Assembly: GCA_037954325.1 (NCBI GenBank)
Contig: JBBMNZ010000006.1
Span: 1,531,501 to 1,595,500 of the forward strand
DNA from: Fistularia commersonii
Lineage: Eukaryota > Chordata > Actinopteri > Syngnathiformes > Fistulariidae
Direction: 5' to 3'
Length of the DNA stretch: 64,000 bases
Under the pieces are notes generated by a model. That model worked only from the letters and a program-made list of their open reading frames with translations. It ran no database searches and was not told the DNA's origin. Both the position numbers and the translations under genes were made by a program. How positions within the stretch are numbered: position 1 is the first letter of the stretch; each line of letters starts with the position of its first letter. This document shows positions 1 through 10,262 of the stretch, piece by piece.

Positions 1-150
1 CATTATGTCAAATCGTAGGAGCAGAATTCCGACATAAGGCTAGGACCTCCCGTCTAGACATACAAGTGTCGCCCTCTCATTTACACATCTACTTCTTCCT
101 CTTGTCCTTTGGGCTCGCCTCAACCAATCAACCACCTCCATTCCTGTCAG

Positions 151-495
151 AACAGAGGAGTGTTCATGTCCAAACCATCTCAGTCATCGCTTCGTCTCGG
201 TCATACATGTCCTGCACCCTTTGACAAATTCCTCTTTCCCTTCAGGGGTCGTCACAGCAAATCAACCTTCTTCATCTAGCCCTATTCTCTGTCTCTTCTC
301 TCACACCAACTAACTTCATGTCCTCCATGTCCAGACATTTTCTCTTTGGTCTTCCTCTAGACCTCCAATTCCAGCCACAATATATTGACTATCTCTCCTC
401 TGGATGCGACCCAACCATATCTAACCTTCTCAACAAAACATCTAACATGTGTTGTCCTTCCGATGGACTCATTCCTGATCCTTCTCACGTCATAT
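151..495 (-). mobile_element. RTE-type LINE fragment, 3' part
   Basis: Antisense to the better copies at 16163 and 18608: matches their C-terminal RT-domain and post-RT region (HVRCFGEKVR-like and RRLMDV-like coding), with frame breaks. A degraded, 5'-truncated copy. Confidence 0.7.
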
Positions 496-584
496 GGAGA
501 CATAAAACCATTCACCCTCTCATTTACGTGTCACATGGCATACTACTCTTCAACCTGTCACATGGAGGCATACATGTCTTGACC

Positions 585-745
585 CTCTCATTCCTACATC
601 GGACAATTGAGGTTCTCCAGAGTACCTCCTGCATGTGTAGGACTTTGGCAGGAACCCTGAGGAACCCCACACAGACACAGACCTCCTGTGTGAATCCAAC
701 CAGGGAACTTCTCACTGTGAGGCTGAAGTGCTCACCACTGTCCCG
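585..745. repeat. common teleost interspersed repeat fragment
   Basis: Contains the GGAACCCTGAGGAACCCC- and CTGTGAGGCTGAAGTGCT-type phrases of a widespread fish repeat (…GTGAGGCgACAGTGCTAACCACTG…). Related sequence occurs at 33160-33345 and 62800-62990. Class not determined. Confidence 0.5.
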
Positions 746-861
746 TCCACACTTGCTTTTTCCTATTATTTGTCACAAAAGTTCTCCGTTCTACGACAAC
801 CTGCATCTGCTGTCCATCTCTGATGCTGACGCCGTCCTCTTCTGCTTCAATGTCGGTTGGC

Positions 862-1690
862 TGGAGTGAATATATTGGCAGACGGATGCCGGAATTGGAG
901 GTCCAGAGGAAGACCAAAGAGAAGATTTATGGACATAACGAAAGATGATATGTAGTTAGATGGTATGAGAGAGGTGGATACAGAGAATAGGGTTGGATGG
1001 AGAAGGTGGATTGACCCCTGAGGGTAAGGCCAAAGGAAAAGAAGAATTTGTCACAGGGGTGCAGGACATGTATGCTCGAGACAAAGCGATGACTGAGATG
1101 GTTTGCATATCATGGTGAAGATCTGGGTAGAAGGTTGCTTAAGGTAGATCTGCCAGGCAGGAGGAAGACCAAAGAGTAGATTGATAGATGTCCTGAGAGA
1201 GGATATGAAGTTCCCATCCCTGTTGTTATCGTTTAAGTTGTCCACCCTTACTGTCTTTTTTCCCCCCATGCTGTTATGGACGTAGCGAGAGAGGATATGA
1301 AGTTAGTTAATGTGAGAGAGGAGGATACAGAGAATGGGATTGGATGGAGAAGGTGGAGTGACCTGAAGGTAAAGGCCAAAGAAAAAGAAGAATTTGTCAC
1401 GGGGGTGCAGGACATGTATGCTCGAGACAAAACGATAACTGAGATGGTTTGGACATGAACACTCCTCTGTTCTGTGAAGATCTGGGTAGAAGGTTGCTGG
1501 AGGAAGACCAAAGAGAAAACTGATGGACATTCTGAGAGAGGATATGAAGTTCCCATCCCTGTTGTTATCGTTTAAGTTGTCCACCCTTACTGTCTTTTTT
1601 TTCCCCCATGCTGTTATGGACATAGTCAGAGAAGATATGAAGTGAGTTGGTGTGATAAAGGAGGATAACTGAGAAGGTGGATACGCCTTG
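862..1690 (+). mobile_element. RTE-type LINE 3'-end fragments, tandemly duplicated
   Basis: Sense-strand LINE tail (AGGAAGACCAAAGAGAAGA, CAGGACATGTATGCTCGAGA, GATCTGGGTAGAAGGTTGCT phrases) repeated with a spacing of 340 bases: GATATGAAGTTCCCATCCC occurs at 1201 and 1541. No intact coding. Confidence 0.65.
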
Positions 1691-1879
1691 GTAGAAATTT
1701 CCCCATTTATCTTATCCAAAGATTCAAAATGTTTACAGTATCAACAATAAAAAAGGCAGCATAAACATGATTATATTCACACAAATCCAATAAACACAAT
1801 AGTTTCTCTCCATCGCTCAAACCTTCGTGTTTCAATTTGTTTCCAGTTACGTAACCCTCCGTGTATGCATATGTGTGTG

Positions 1880-2240
1880 TGTGTGTGTGTGTGTACTTGC
1901 AAAACCGGGGCTGCACTTCCCCAATCTGACCACTAGAGGGCGCTGTTTCCCCGCCGCCTCCACGCCGCTGCGGGGTCCAGGAAGCGGAAGCAGGAATGTC
2001 GGTGCGTCTCATGAAGAAAACTTTGGACGGGTTTGACAAACCCGGGAAAGGAGACGCGACCTGCGGGGGAGCATGACGGTGAGTTCCCGCACCGGGACGC
2101 CGGTCGGCGGGTTTGAATCCCGCCGTTAATATCCGGTAAACCGGACGAAGGCGGTCGTGTTTGTCCGTGAAGCGGCTGCAGCCTGCGGGTAAACAGGCGC
2201 AACCAGGCGAGGAAACTTGACCAAAAAATCGTGTTTTGCT
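1880..2240 (+). promoter_or_regulatory. CpG-rich block: candidate itprid2 promoter and first noncoding exon
   Basis: A GC- and CpG-rich block in AT-rich surroundings, with ETS-type purine motifs (GGAAGCGGAAGC near 1980) and a good donor ACG|GTGAGT at 2078/2079. The next acceptor in the gene (10190) precedes the start-codon exon, so a 5' exon like this is expected. A 27-codon upstream reading frame (ATG 1996, TGA 2074-2076) ends two bases before the donor. Inference only; no transcript evidence. Confidence 0.45.
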
Positions 2241-3073
2241 TTTAAAAATCACCAAAATTGGACTTTTCTTCCTCGGCGGAGGGTCGAATTTAAAGTTGCA
2301 TCTCCGAATCCGGCGTCTTCTGGTATCCGGGTGACTTTTTTAAAACTTTTTCAGACCGAAAAATATTTAATTTAAAAGAAAAAAAAAAAACAACTGAATA
2401 TCAAGTGGAGGATTTTTTTAATCCTTTTATTTGTGTTATTTTATTTTTTATTTTTTGTTAGTTTTCTGTGAGATGTCAATCACTCCTCCGCAGCTGAAAA
2501 GAGAACACTTTTTTTTTTGTTTCTTCACTTTTCTCTCGTTTTACTGGGGGAAAAAAAACAACAACTTTCTAATTATTTCTTTTCCCTCCTCACAAAAAAT
2601 AGGTTGCTTCATGTTAAAACAGTTTTTATCAAATGAAAAAATTGACAAAAAGTTACAGTTTCTGCTTTTTTTAAAAAAAAAAATCGTCCATATGTGAGGT
2701 TTGTAAATATTAAATGTCAGCAGGATGAGTCATGGTGACGTCACCGTGTTGCGTTTGGTGTCTTTTCAAATGTAAAACGTTTCACAACTTTTTTTTTTTT
2801 TTACTTCTAAATTTATAATTCCTTTGCAACGTGTTTGTGAAATGATGAAACACGTTCGATGACACGCCTTTGTATAGATGATAAACAATTATTTTTTTTC
2901 TTTTCATTGTTTTGGGAGAAAGTTGACTGTTTTTACAAAATGTCGGAATTTTTAAACATCATTTTTGATTTTTAAGCTTTTTTTTTTTTAAGGAAAAAAA
3001 AACATGCTGCAGTGACTTATTTGAAACTTTCAGTGAATTATTATTATTATTTTTTTTTAAAGAAAAACCTTTT

Positions 3074-3115
<42 letters not shown>

Positions 3116-3217
3116 CACAAAATCCCAACAAGAAACTAGCTTCAATAAACAGACAAGATATCAGTTGTTAGCACGCATGGACTGAAAACGTACAATATGT
3201 CCTGTGGCTCAGCAGGA
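2241..3217. other. AT-rich intergenic or intron-1 DNA with homopolymers
   Basis: No gene recognised. Many A and T runs; a pure A tract of about 38 bases at 3077-3114. No open frame here shows codon-like composition. Confidence 0.6.
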
Positions 3218-3700
3218 AGTGTTTGGAAGAAATTGTAGCTCAGAGCCAATCCTTAAATTTTCTTAAAAATCCTCCGTGCGCTTTACGTGTGAATTCTCGT
3301 CGCGCTTACCGACCTCCAAATCAAGTTTACGTGGTACACTGCGCCCAAAAATCTGTCAAAACGCGACTTGGCGGCTCCGCTCGATTGCTTGTCGGACCGT
3401 TCCCGACATGATAAAAGAAATAAAATCTACTAAACGTGGCAAATGTACCCGTGAATGCTTTCAATGGGAAGTTCAGCCGTTATTGATGACGTTCTACCAT
3501 TTATTCCCCTTCTGCGGGAACTCCGATACCTCCATTATCTACGGGTAAAAAAGACCGCAGGCGAATGAAATAAACCTCCAAACCGCTTGTTTCTAAATAG
3601 TTTGGGCTGCTTTCTGTTGAGTTTCATCATTTGTCATCATTTTAGATCGTTATGATCGGCACCTTAGTCAACATTCAAGGTCACCTTACGGACATACATG
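3218..3700 (+). mobile_element. pogo-like composite element, internal part
   Basis: Shares long stretches with 40887-41237 (ACGTGGCAAATGTACCCGTG, ATTTGTCATCATTTTAGAT) and, in reverse, with 15933-16130. Sits directly left of the element with terminal repeats at 3701-4281, the same arrangement as at 40.9-41.8 kb. Confidence 0.55.
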
Positions 3701-4281
3701 TACCCTATTTTTCGCACTATAAGGCGCACTTAAAATGCTGTAAAAAAAATCAGCCTTACGCATGAACTCTTGTTGTGCTTACTGACCTCCAACCAGTTTT
3801 ACGCGGTACGCTGCGCTCAAACATCTGTCAGAATGCTTTAGCGCCACTTTGGTAAGCGACCGAGCCGCTCCGCTTGATCGATTGTCCGACGGTTCCCACC
3901 TGGCACGGGGACGTTGTAGTAAAGCGGCTCCGGTTGACAGCGTTAGATAACAAATGATGTAGTGCTGGACTACAACGTTGTTGCAGGTGTCCGCTATCGC
4001 TGGCAACCATAAACCAAGCAGAGAGTGTTACATGGTACGTTTCTCTCCTACGCAACCCTCAAAAATGGCACCTGTTAGGAGACATGCTTACAATGTGGAA
4101 TTCAACCTCGAGGCTATCGGTCCCGCAGTAGATGACGGGAATAGAGCAGCTGCCAAAAAGTTCAACCTGAATGAATCAATGGAGTTTCCAAGATTAATGA
4201 AGTCGGACTAAACTGACTATTTTGTTTGGCTTTGGATACGGTATGTTTTGTCATGCGCCTTATGGTCCACAAAATAGGCTA
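3701..4281 (+). mobile_element. pogo/CENP-B-type DNA transposon remnant with terminal inverted repeats
   Basis: Left end TACCCTATTTTTCGCACTAT and right end ending GTCCACAAAATAGGCTA are imperfect inverted repeats of about 27 bases. Internal frame at 4064-4211 encodes APVRRHAYNVEFNLEAI and DDGNRAAAKKFNLNES, a CENP-B/pogo-type N-terminal helix-turn-helix, quickly truncated. Non-autonomous, 581 bases. Confidence 0.65.
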
Positions 4282-4319
4282 CCTATCGGGTCACCTTGGC
4301 ATCAGTGAACCTCCAGGGA

Positions 4320-4698
4320 ACTTATTATGCAGTGGTGGAAGACAACGTTGTTCTAACCTGGCATTAACTTCAGATGTCCCCTAACAGTATGTGGTACGCT
4401 TACCTCCACCACTTTTTATCATAGCAGTACACTTGTGTTTTTGAGGACTCCCAAAAGTGGTACCTGTTAAGAGACATGCTTACGAAGCGGAGTTCAGAGC
4501 AGCCACCAAAGAATTCAACATGAATGAATCAATGTTACGGAAGTGGAGGAAGCAAGTCGATGAAGAACACCAAGTAGACCAGAGTTTCCAAGATTAATAA
4601 AGTTAGACTAAACTGATTGCTTTGTTTGGCTTTGGATACGGTATGTTTTATCACGCGCCTTATCATGCAGCGCGCCTTATGGTCCGCAAAATACGGTA
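4320..4698 (+). mobile_element. second pogo/CENP-B-type fragment, right end
   Basis: Repeats the internal and right-terminal part of the neighbour (ACCTGTTAAGAGACATGCTT, TTTGTTTGGCTTTGGATACG) and ends CCGCAAAATACGGTA. Left terminal repeat not found. Confidence 0.6.
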
Positions 4699-4730
4699 CT
4701 ACTGGAAGAATCAGACGTGCTATCATCGCC

Positions 4731-4925
4731 AAGTACTTTTGCAACTCTAAGGAGTTAGCGGTGCTTGGATTAGCGGTTAGCGAAACCAGGGCGATTGTGG
4801 TTGGTGGTCCAGCAGTGCAATCGAAGGGTCAGGATAGAGTCAATAGGGGACCAGGGACTTTTGTTGCGGGTAGTTTTTTTGTCCTGATGGACCAGAACCT
4901 CCTACCAGAGGGGATATTATGGATA
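4731..4925 (+). repeat. interspersed repeat also present at 30.9-31.2 kb
   Basis: Phrases TTTTGCAACTCTAAGGA, GCGGGTAGTTTT and GTCCTGATGGACC recur in order at 30970-31200. Class unknown to me. Confidence 0.5.
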
Positions 4926-5309
4926 ATATGAGAAGGAAGGAGGTAAAAAATGTGTTTCCAAGTCAGCGGTGCTGTTTTCCAGACCGTCCCTGTCAAAAGA
5001 AAAACCCGACAGACCCGCCGGTGGGAAGGAAATATCTAAATATCTCGAGTTTCCTCGTCCGTCAGTGTCGTTCTTCATCTCAACCACATGGACTTTGTTT
5101 ACGGAAAGGGGACGAAAGCAAGAAAACTTATTTTAAAAGTCATTTCATGCATTGTTTTTTTTTTTTTTTTGTATTTTACAAGGCGGAGAGATTAAGACGG
5201 TAAAAGATTTGAAAGGCCAGAAATTTGGGGTTTGGGGTTTTTGACTTTTCGGGTTGGAATGAGATGTATTTTTGCAAATTTGATTTACATTTGGCGGAAA
5301 AGGAAAACT

Positions 5310-5393
5310 GAATTTACAGTGTTTTCCGGATGATTAGCCGCTACTTTTTTTTGTTGGACGATTAGCCAAAATTAGTGGCTAATTTAAGTTTTT

Positions 5394-5434
<41 letters not shown>

Positions 5435-5590
5435 CTTCACAACGCTAAAACATTTAGCCTCGTCACATCAGAACAATGAAATCACAGTGAAATTCAATTC
5501 TGAAACGGAAGAAGACGACTTTAACGGTTTTAGCGCGCAGGAGGAAGACCAAGTTAGCGATGAGCTAATAGCTAAAAGAAAACAAAAATG
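5310..5590 (+). mobile_element. pogo-like MITE fragment, related in reverse to 8870-9245
   Basis: Begins TTTTCCGGATGATTAGCCGC; the later GAAGAAGACGACTTTAACGG and CATTTAGCCTCGTCACATCA stretches match the reverse complement of 9050-9130. Interrupted by a T15-G31 homopolymer pair at 5389-5434. Confidence 0.5.
5389..5434 (+). repeat. T15-G31 homopolymer pair
   Basis: Fifteen T followed by an uninterrupted run of 31 G (5404-5434). Pure G runs of this length are rare and can form quadruplex DNA; length may be inexact in the assembly. Confidence 0.9.
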
Positions 5591-5861
5591 GGGTCACGGC
5601 GGTGAAAGTGTAATGGCCAGGTCATGTGACCCGCCAAGGGAATCTTTTGCCTTTGTTTGATTTCACTTTGCGACTCCAGTTTCTCCTTTTTATTTCTTTT
5701 TGATTTTGCACCAAATAGGAAGAAACGTCACGTCTTCTGCATTTTTTTGTTTCCCCATTTTCTCCTCCATGACTTGATTTCTGAGTCGTCTTCCTTTCCG
5801 TGGAATCCTGAGGGGTCACGACCTTTGCAGAGAGACGCTGAGATAGACGCCATCTCACTAG

Positions 5862-6957
5862 TACTACTACTACTACTACTGCTACTACTGCTAGTACTAC
5901 TGCTACTACTGCTCGTACCAATACGACTACGGTGACTATGACCAATACTGCTACTACAACCAATACAACTACTACTATTACTACTACTACTACTACCAAT
6001 ATGGCAACTACAACTACAAACAATACTACTACTACTACCACTACAACTACTACTACTATGACCAATATGGCTACTACTACTACTACTGCTAATACTACCA
6101 ATACGACTAAGGTGACTATGACTGATACTGCTACTCCTACTACTATGACCAATACTGCTACTATGACCAATACGACTTCTACTACTACTACTACTACTAC
6201 CAATACGGCAACTACAACTACTACTACTACTATGACTACTACTACCAATACAACTGAGACTACTACTACTACAACTACTACCAATATGGCAACTACAACT
6301 ACAAACAATACGACTACTACTACCACTACTATGACTACTACTACCACCAATACGACTACTACTACCACTGCTACCAATATGACTACTACTACTACCATTT
6401 TCACTACTACTGCTACTATCACCAATACTACTACTACTACTTCCAATACTCCTACAACCATTACTACTACAACCAGTACTACCACTACTACCGACAAAAC
6501 CAATCCTACTACTTCTACCGATAATACCAATACTACTACTACTACTACCAATACTACTATCAATACGACTACTACTAACACTGCCACTACCAATACCACT
6601 ACTTCTACTTCCAATACTACAGCTGCCAATACTACTACTACCACCAATATAACAAGTACTACTCCCAATATGACTGCTACTACTACTACAATACTACTAC
6701 TACTAATGCCTATATGACGACTACTACCACCAATATGACTACTGCTACTACCAATATTACCCATTTTACTACTACTACTACTACTACCACCAATACTGCT
6801 ACTACTCCTAATCCCACCTGTGCTACCAATACTATTACCAACACCACAAATACTACTACCAGTATTACCAATATTTCTTCTACTACTGCTACTACCAAGT
6901 ACAATACTACTACCAATACAACTAGTACTGCTACTACCAGTAGTACTCAGACTGTGT
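5862..6957. repeat. 1.1-kb imperfect ACT/ACC/AAT trinucleotide array
   Basis: Continuous trinucleotide-periodic DNA dominated by ACT with ACC, AAT, ATG and ACA variants. It opens spurious poly-Thr frames on + and poly-Val frames on -, none of which I call as genes. Confidence 0.95.
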
Positions 6958-7080
6958 GAACGAGAGGCTGATTGGTGGCTCTGTGATTGACAGGTGAACG
7001 GTCGGGGTTTGGACCCGCCTCCTGCCAAGCGCCGTCTGTGATTGGCTGCGGGCTCGTCCAATCCCTGACAGGAATAGGAG
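6958..7080. promoter_or_regulatory. cluster of CCAAT boxes
   Basis: Three ATTGG/CCAAT motifs within about 120 bases (near 6973, 7041 and 7059) in a GC-rich island between AT-rich repeats; another good NF-Y type motif AGCCAATCAGA lies near 7748. Could be regulatory DNA in the gene's 5' region or the edge of an unrecognised repeat. Confidence 0.25.
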
Positions 7081-7547
7081 TACAGATAGTAGATAAACTA
7101 TTATTTTTATTACTGTTATTCGTGTAATAATAATAAAAAAAAACTACTCACTACCTCATATTCACACACATAATTACGTTATTGTTTTTTTTACATTTTT
7201 TATTATCTTTTTATCGTTGTTGTTTTCACTCCATCTCACTCTGCTTATCCATTTTTTCTCCTATTTTTAATTCTGTTTTTCTATTTTTATCCTTGCTGTT
7301 GTCGTCACTTGTTTTTGTCCGTGTACATGTCTATTTTATATTTATATTCGTATTTGATTTATTTCCCTTATGGAGATCAATAACCTACTATGTTAATCAT
7401 AATAATGGAAAAAACAAGCAGAAAAAAATAAACATTGTGACTTAAAAAAAAGGCGTTTGTTGCTAAAATCCTTTTGTTTATTGCTTATCTTCATACCGTA
7501 AATTAAATCCGACCACAGCTAAACACCCCTCATCTGATATGATCTTA

Positions 7548-7548
<1 letters not shown>
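7081..7548. other. AT-rich DNA without recognised genes
   Basis: T-rich, low-complexity sequence of the kind seen in fish intergenic or intronic DNA. Nothing supported. Confidence 0.5.

Positions 7549-7600
<52 letters not shown>
7549..7600. repeat. (GT)n microsatellite
   Basis: About 25 uninterrupted GT units. Confidence 0.95.
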
Positions 7601-7601
<1 letters not shown>

Positions 7602-7859
7602 AGGCTGCAGCAAATAGACTATGACTGTGTGAGTGAAACCACACTCTGTCTGATTCTTGTCCGACCGACAGATTGTCATCGTCGTTTTCTTTCCCGACCA
7701 GATGTTTCAGCTTCACGCCGCAAAGTTTCGGGTCTCGCCGGTCAGCAGCCAATCAGAGCCGCGCGTCTCGCCGTCGCAATTTTCTCTTCTTTCTTTTTTT
7801 TTTCAACTGTAATTGACATTACAATAAGGAGCAAGTTGATCAGCTTCCACATAAAGCTT

Positions 7860-8205
7860 TTTTTTCTAATTTTTATGATGAATAATTTTTTATTATTACT
7901 ATTACTTTTATTATTATTATTATTTATCATTATTATTTTTAATCATTATTTTATTATTATTTATTATGGTATTGTTTTTATAATTAATATTTATAATTGT
8001 TATTTTATTATTATCTATTATATATTATAATATATAATATTATCTATTATATATATTAATATCATTATTATTAATATTATTATTATTATAAGCATTATTT
8101 ATTATGGTATTGATATTAGCATTATTATTTATTATTAATCATGGTTATAATAATTTTTTAAATCATCCTTATTTATTGTGATTTATTATTATCATCATTA
8201 CTACT
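7860..8205. repeat. ATT/TTA-rich microsatellite
   Basis: Imperfect ATT repeats with interspersed TATA blocks. Confidence 0.85.
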
Positions 8206-8654
8206 TAGAAATACGTATTTTACCTCAAATGAAAACCTTTTTCCTCGAATTTTGACCATTTAGATAAATCTAAGGACTGATATTGGAAAATAATGTAAAT
8301 GACTTCTGATAATTCTTTTATTTTCCTTTTTTTCTTACAAATTATAAATTTTATCTTCTATCTAAATTCTGTCTGAATTGTATCTGCTTCCTTCTCATCA
8401 AAATAATGGCATTTTAAATTTCACACGATTGAAAATATTGATTTTATTGGTATCTAAAAGGCCCCCAAAAAGGGGGTTTTCTCAGCGCAGGCGTTGTTGT
8501 TAATATTTTTCCGACCCACTAATTTGTTTTCAAATTCTGCTTCTAAAAATAACCCCCGCCTCGGCTTCATCCATCCCTCCTCCTTTCTAACAGGAAGTCT
8601 TTCAGTTCTTCATTCTAAACACTCGTTTCCTGTTTCGCACGTTCTTGTTAAATT

Positions 8655-8695
<41 letters not shown>

Positions 8696-8870
8696 CTCAA
8701 CACCCTCTTTCCATGGAGTCACACTTTTCTTATCGCCGGGCCTGAACTTCCCTTCATTCTCTCGTTCCAACAATCCCTTTTACTGCCTGACCTGTTCAAT
8801 TATCACCGCTATTATTAGCATAGTTACTATTAGCAACTAGAATAACCAGAAATAAATTTTTTTTTGTAGT
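8206..8870. other. no gene recognised; includes poly-T at about 8661-8696
   Basis: AT-rich, no coding signal; a T tract of about 35 bases is the only clear feature. Confidence 0.6.
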
Positions 8871-9245
8871 ACAGTATTTTCTGGTCTATTAAGCGCACCT
8901 GAATATAAGCCGCACCGCCTGAAAATACAAAAATAAATATATATGTACAAATACCCGTGTTGTGACATGAGATATTTACACAGAAATTTTTATTTCATTT
9001 ATTTTCATTTTTTTTAGCTGTTAGCTAATTGCTAACTCGAGCTAAAACCATTAAAGTCGTCTTCTTTGGTGTCGGGAATTGAATTTCGCGGCGATGTCAT
9101 CGGCCTGATGTGACCAGGCTAAATGTTTTAGCGACGTGAAGCTAATGAGCCCAAATGAATCCGTAAATTAGCGTTGTTCGTTTCAGCAGCAGTGTTTGAC
9201 ACGTGTGCGGAAAAAAGTAGCGGCTAAATGTCCGGAAATTATGGC
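8871..9245 (-). mobile_element. pogo-like MITE
   Basis: Left edge CAGTATTTTCTGGTCTATTA with AAGCGCACC, right edge GCGGCTAAATGTCCGGAAAT: degenerate inverted ends of the same family as 25428-26360 and 58347-59413. Internal part is the reverse complement of 5430-5530. Confidence 0.5.
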
Positions 9246-9330
9246 AAATTAATTTTTTTTTTTCCCCCAAATTTAAATTTCAGATGCGCTTGGGGTTTGT
9301 TCAGAAAGGTCAAGGGTCAGATCACTGCAC

Positions 9331-9945
9331 ACACTTTTTTATTTATATAAATATATATGTGTGGGTGTGTGTGTGTGTGTGTGTATACATATATATGTAT
9401 ATAATAATATGTATATATATATTTATATATTAATATATGTGTATGTAAGTGAACAGATATATGTATGTATATATACATGTATGTATATGTGTATATATAT
9501 TATGTGTATAAATACATTTAATATATATGTATAGCTGCATGTACATATATATGTATATATGTGTGTATGTATGTGTATATATGTATAAATATATGTGTGT
9601 ATATATGTGTACATAGTTATGTATGTATGCATACATATATATGTATATACATACATATAATATATATGTATACCTGCAAGTATACATATATATGTGAATA
9701 TACGACTATATATATGTATGGGTGTGTGTGTGTGTGTGTTGTGTGTGTATATATACACACACATGTATATATTCGTGTACCTGCATGTAAACATGTATGT
9801 GTGTGTGTGTATGTATGTTTATATATTTATATGTATATATGTATGTATGTATATACACACATACATACATATATATGTATTCAAGTGTGTTTATATATAT
9901 ATGTACATATATATTTACATATATTGATATACATATTTATGTAAA
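9331..9945. repeat. TATA/TGTA alternating purine-pyrimidine array
   Basis: Over 600 bases of mixed TA, TG and TATGTA repeats. Frames in it are low-complexity Tyr/Ile/Cys and not genes. Confidence 0.95.
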
Positions 9946-10190
9946 TTAAAGCTGTACAAGTATGACGTTTACGGGTAATCGTACTTTTTTATCTTTATCC
10001 CGTGCGGCTTATATTCCGCTGCTGTTATATTATAGTTCCAAAACATAAAGTGTAACGGATGCATCCAGATAAACAGCGAACCGATAAAAGTTTACATTAT
10101 CTGAAGCGCTGCTTTTTCACGTCATCTCATAGAAATATAGAAATAAAAACAGCGGATTTGTCGTCACCTTGGCGTCTCTTTGCTCCGCAG

Positions 10191-10262
10191 GTGTCGTCCT
10201 CTGACTGACCTTCAGCGACATGGAGGCCGGAGCTCTCGGACTGGACGCCGCCGCCGCCACAG
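10191..10262 (+). CDS. itprid2: itprid2 exon with start codon (coding 10220-10262)
   Basis: A CAG acceptor ends at 10190, followed by a 29-base leader and ATG at 10220. The coding part reads MEAGALGLDAAAATG with the last codon split (phase 1) at donor GTGCCG. The downstream exon at 20044 begins with two bases that complete Gly, so the phase fits. The acceptor upstream of the ATG implies at least one further 5' noncoding exon. The start is the only ATG in frame after the acceptor. N-terminal residues are not strongly conserved, so this exon rests on splice signals, phase and position. Confidence 0.7.

Noticed and set aside
318..869. 183-codon open frame on the + strand
   Set aside because: Mostly antisense RTE LINE sequence plus a fish repeat fragment; no protein family.
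2100..2125. GGTTTGAATCCC, resembling a tRNA B box
   Set aside because: No A box at the right distance and no cloverleaf; not a tRNA gene or clear tRNA-derived SINE.
5622..7061. 479-codon open frame on the - strand and 261-codon frame on the + strand
   Set aside because: They are readings of the ACT-type trinucleotide array (poly-Val and poly-Thr) and have no domain.
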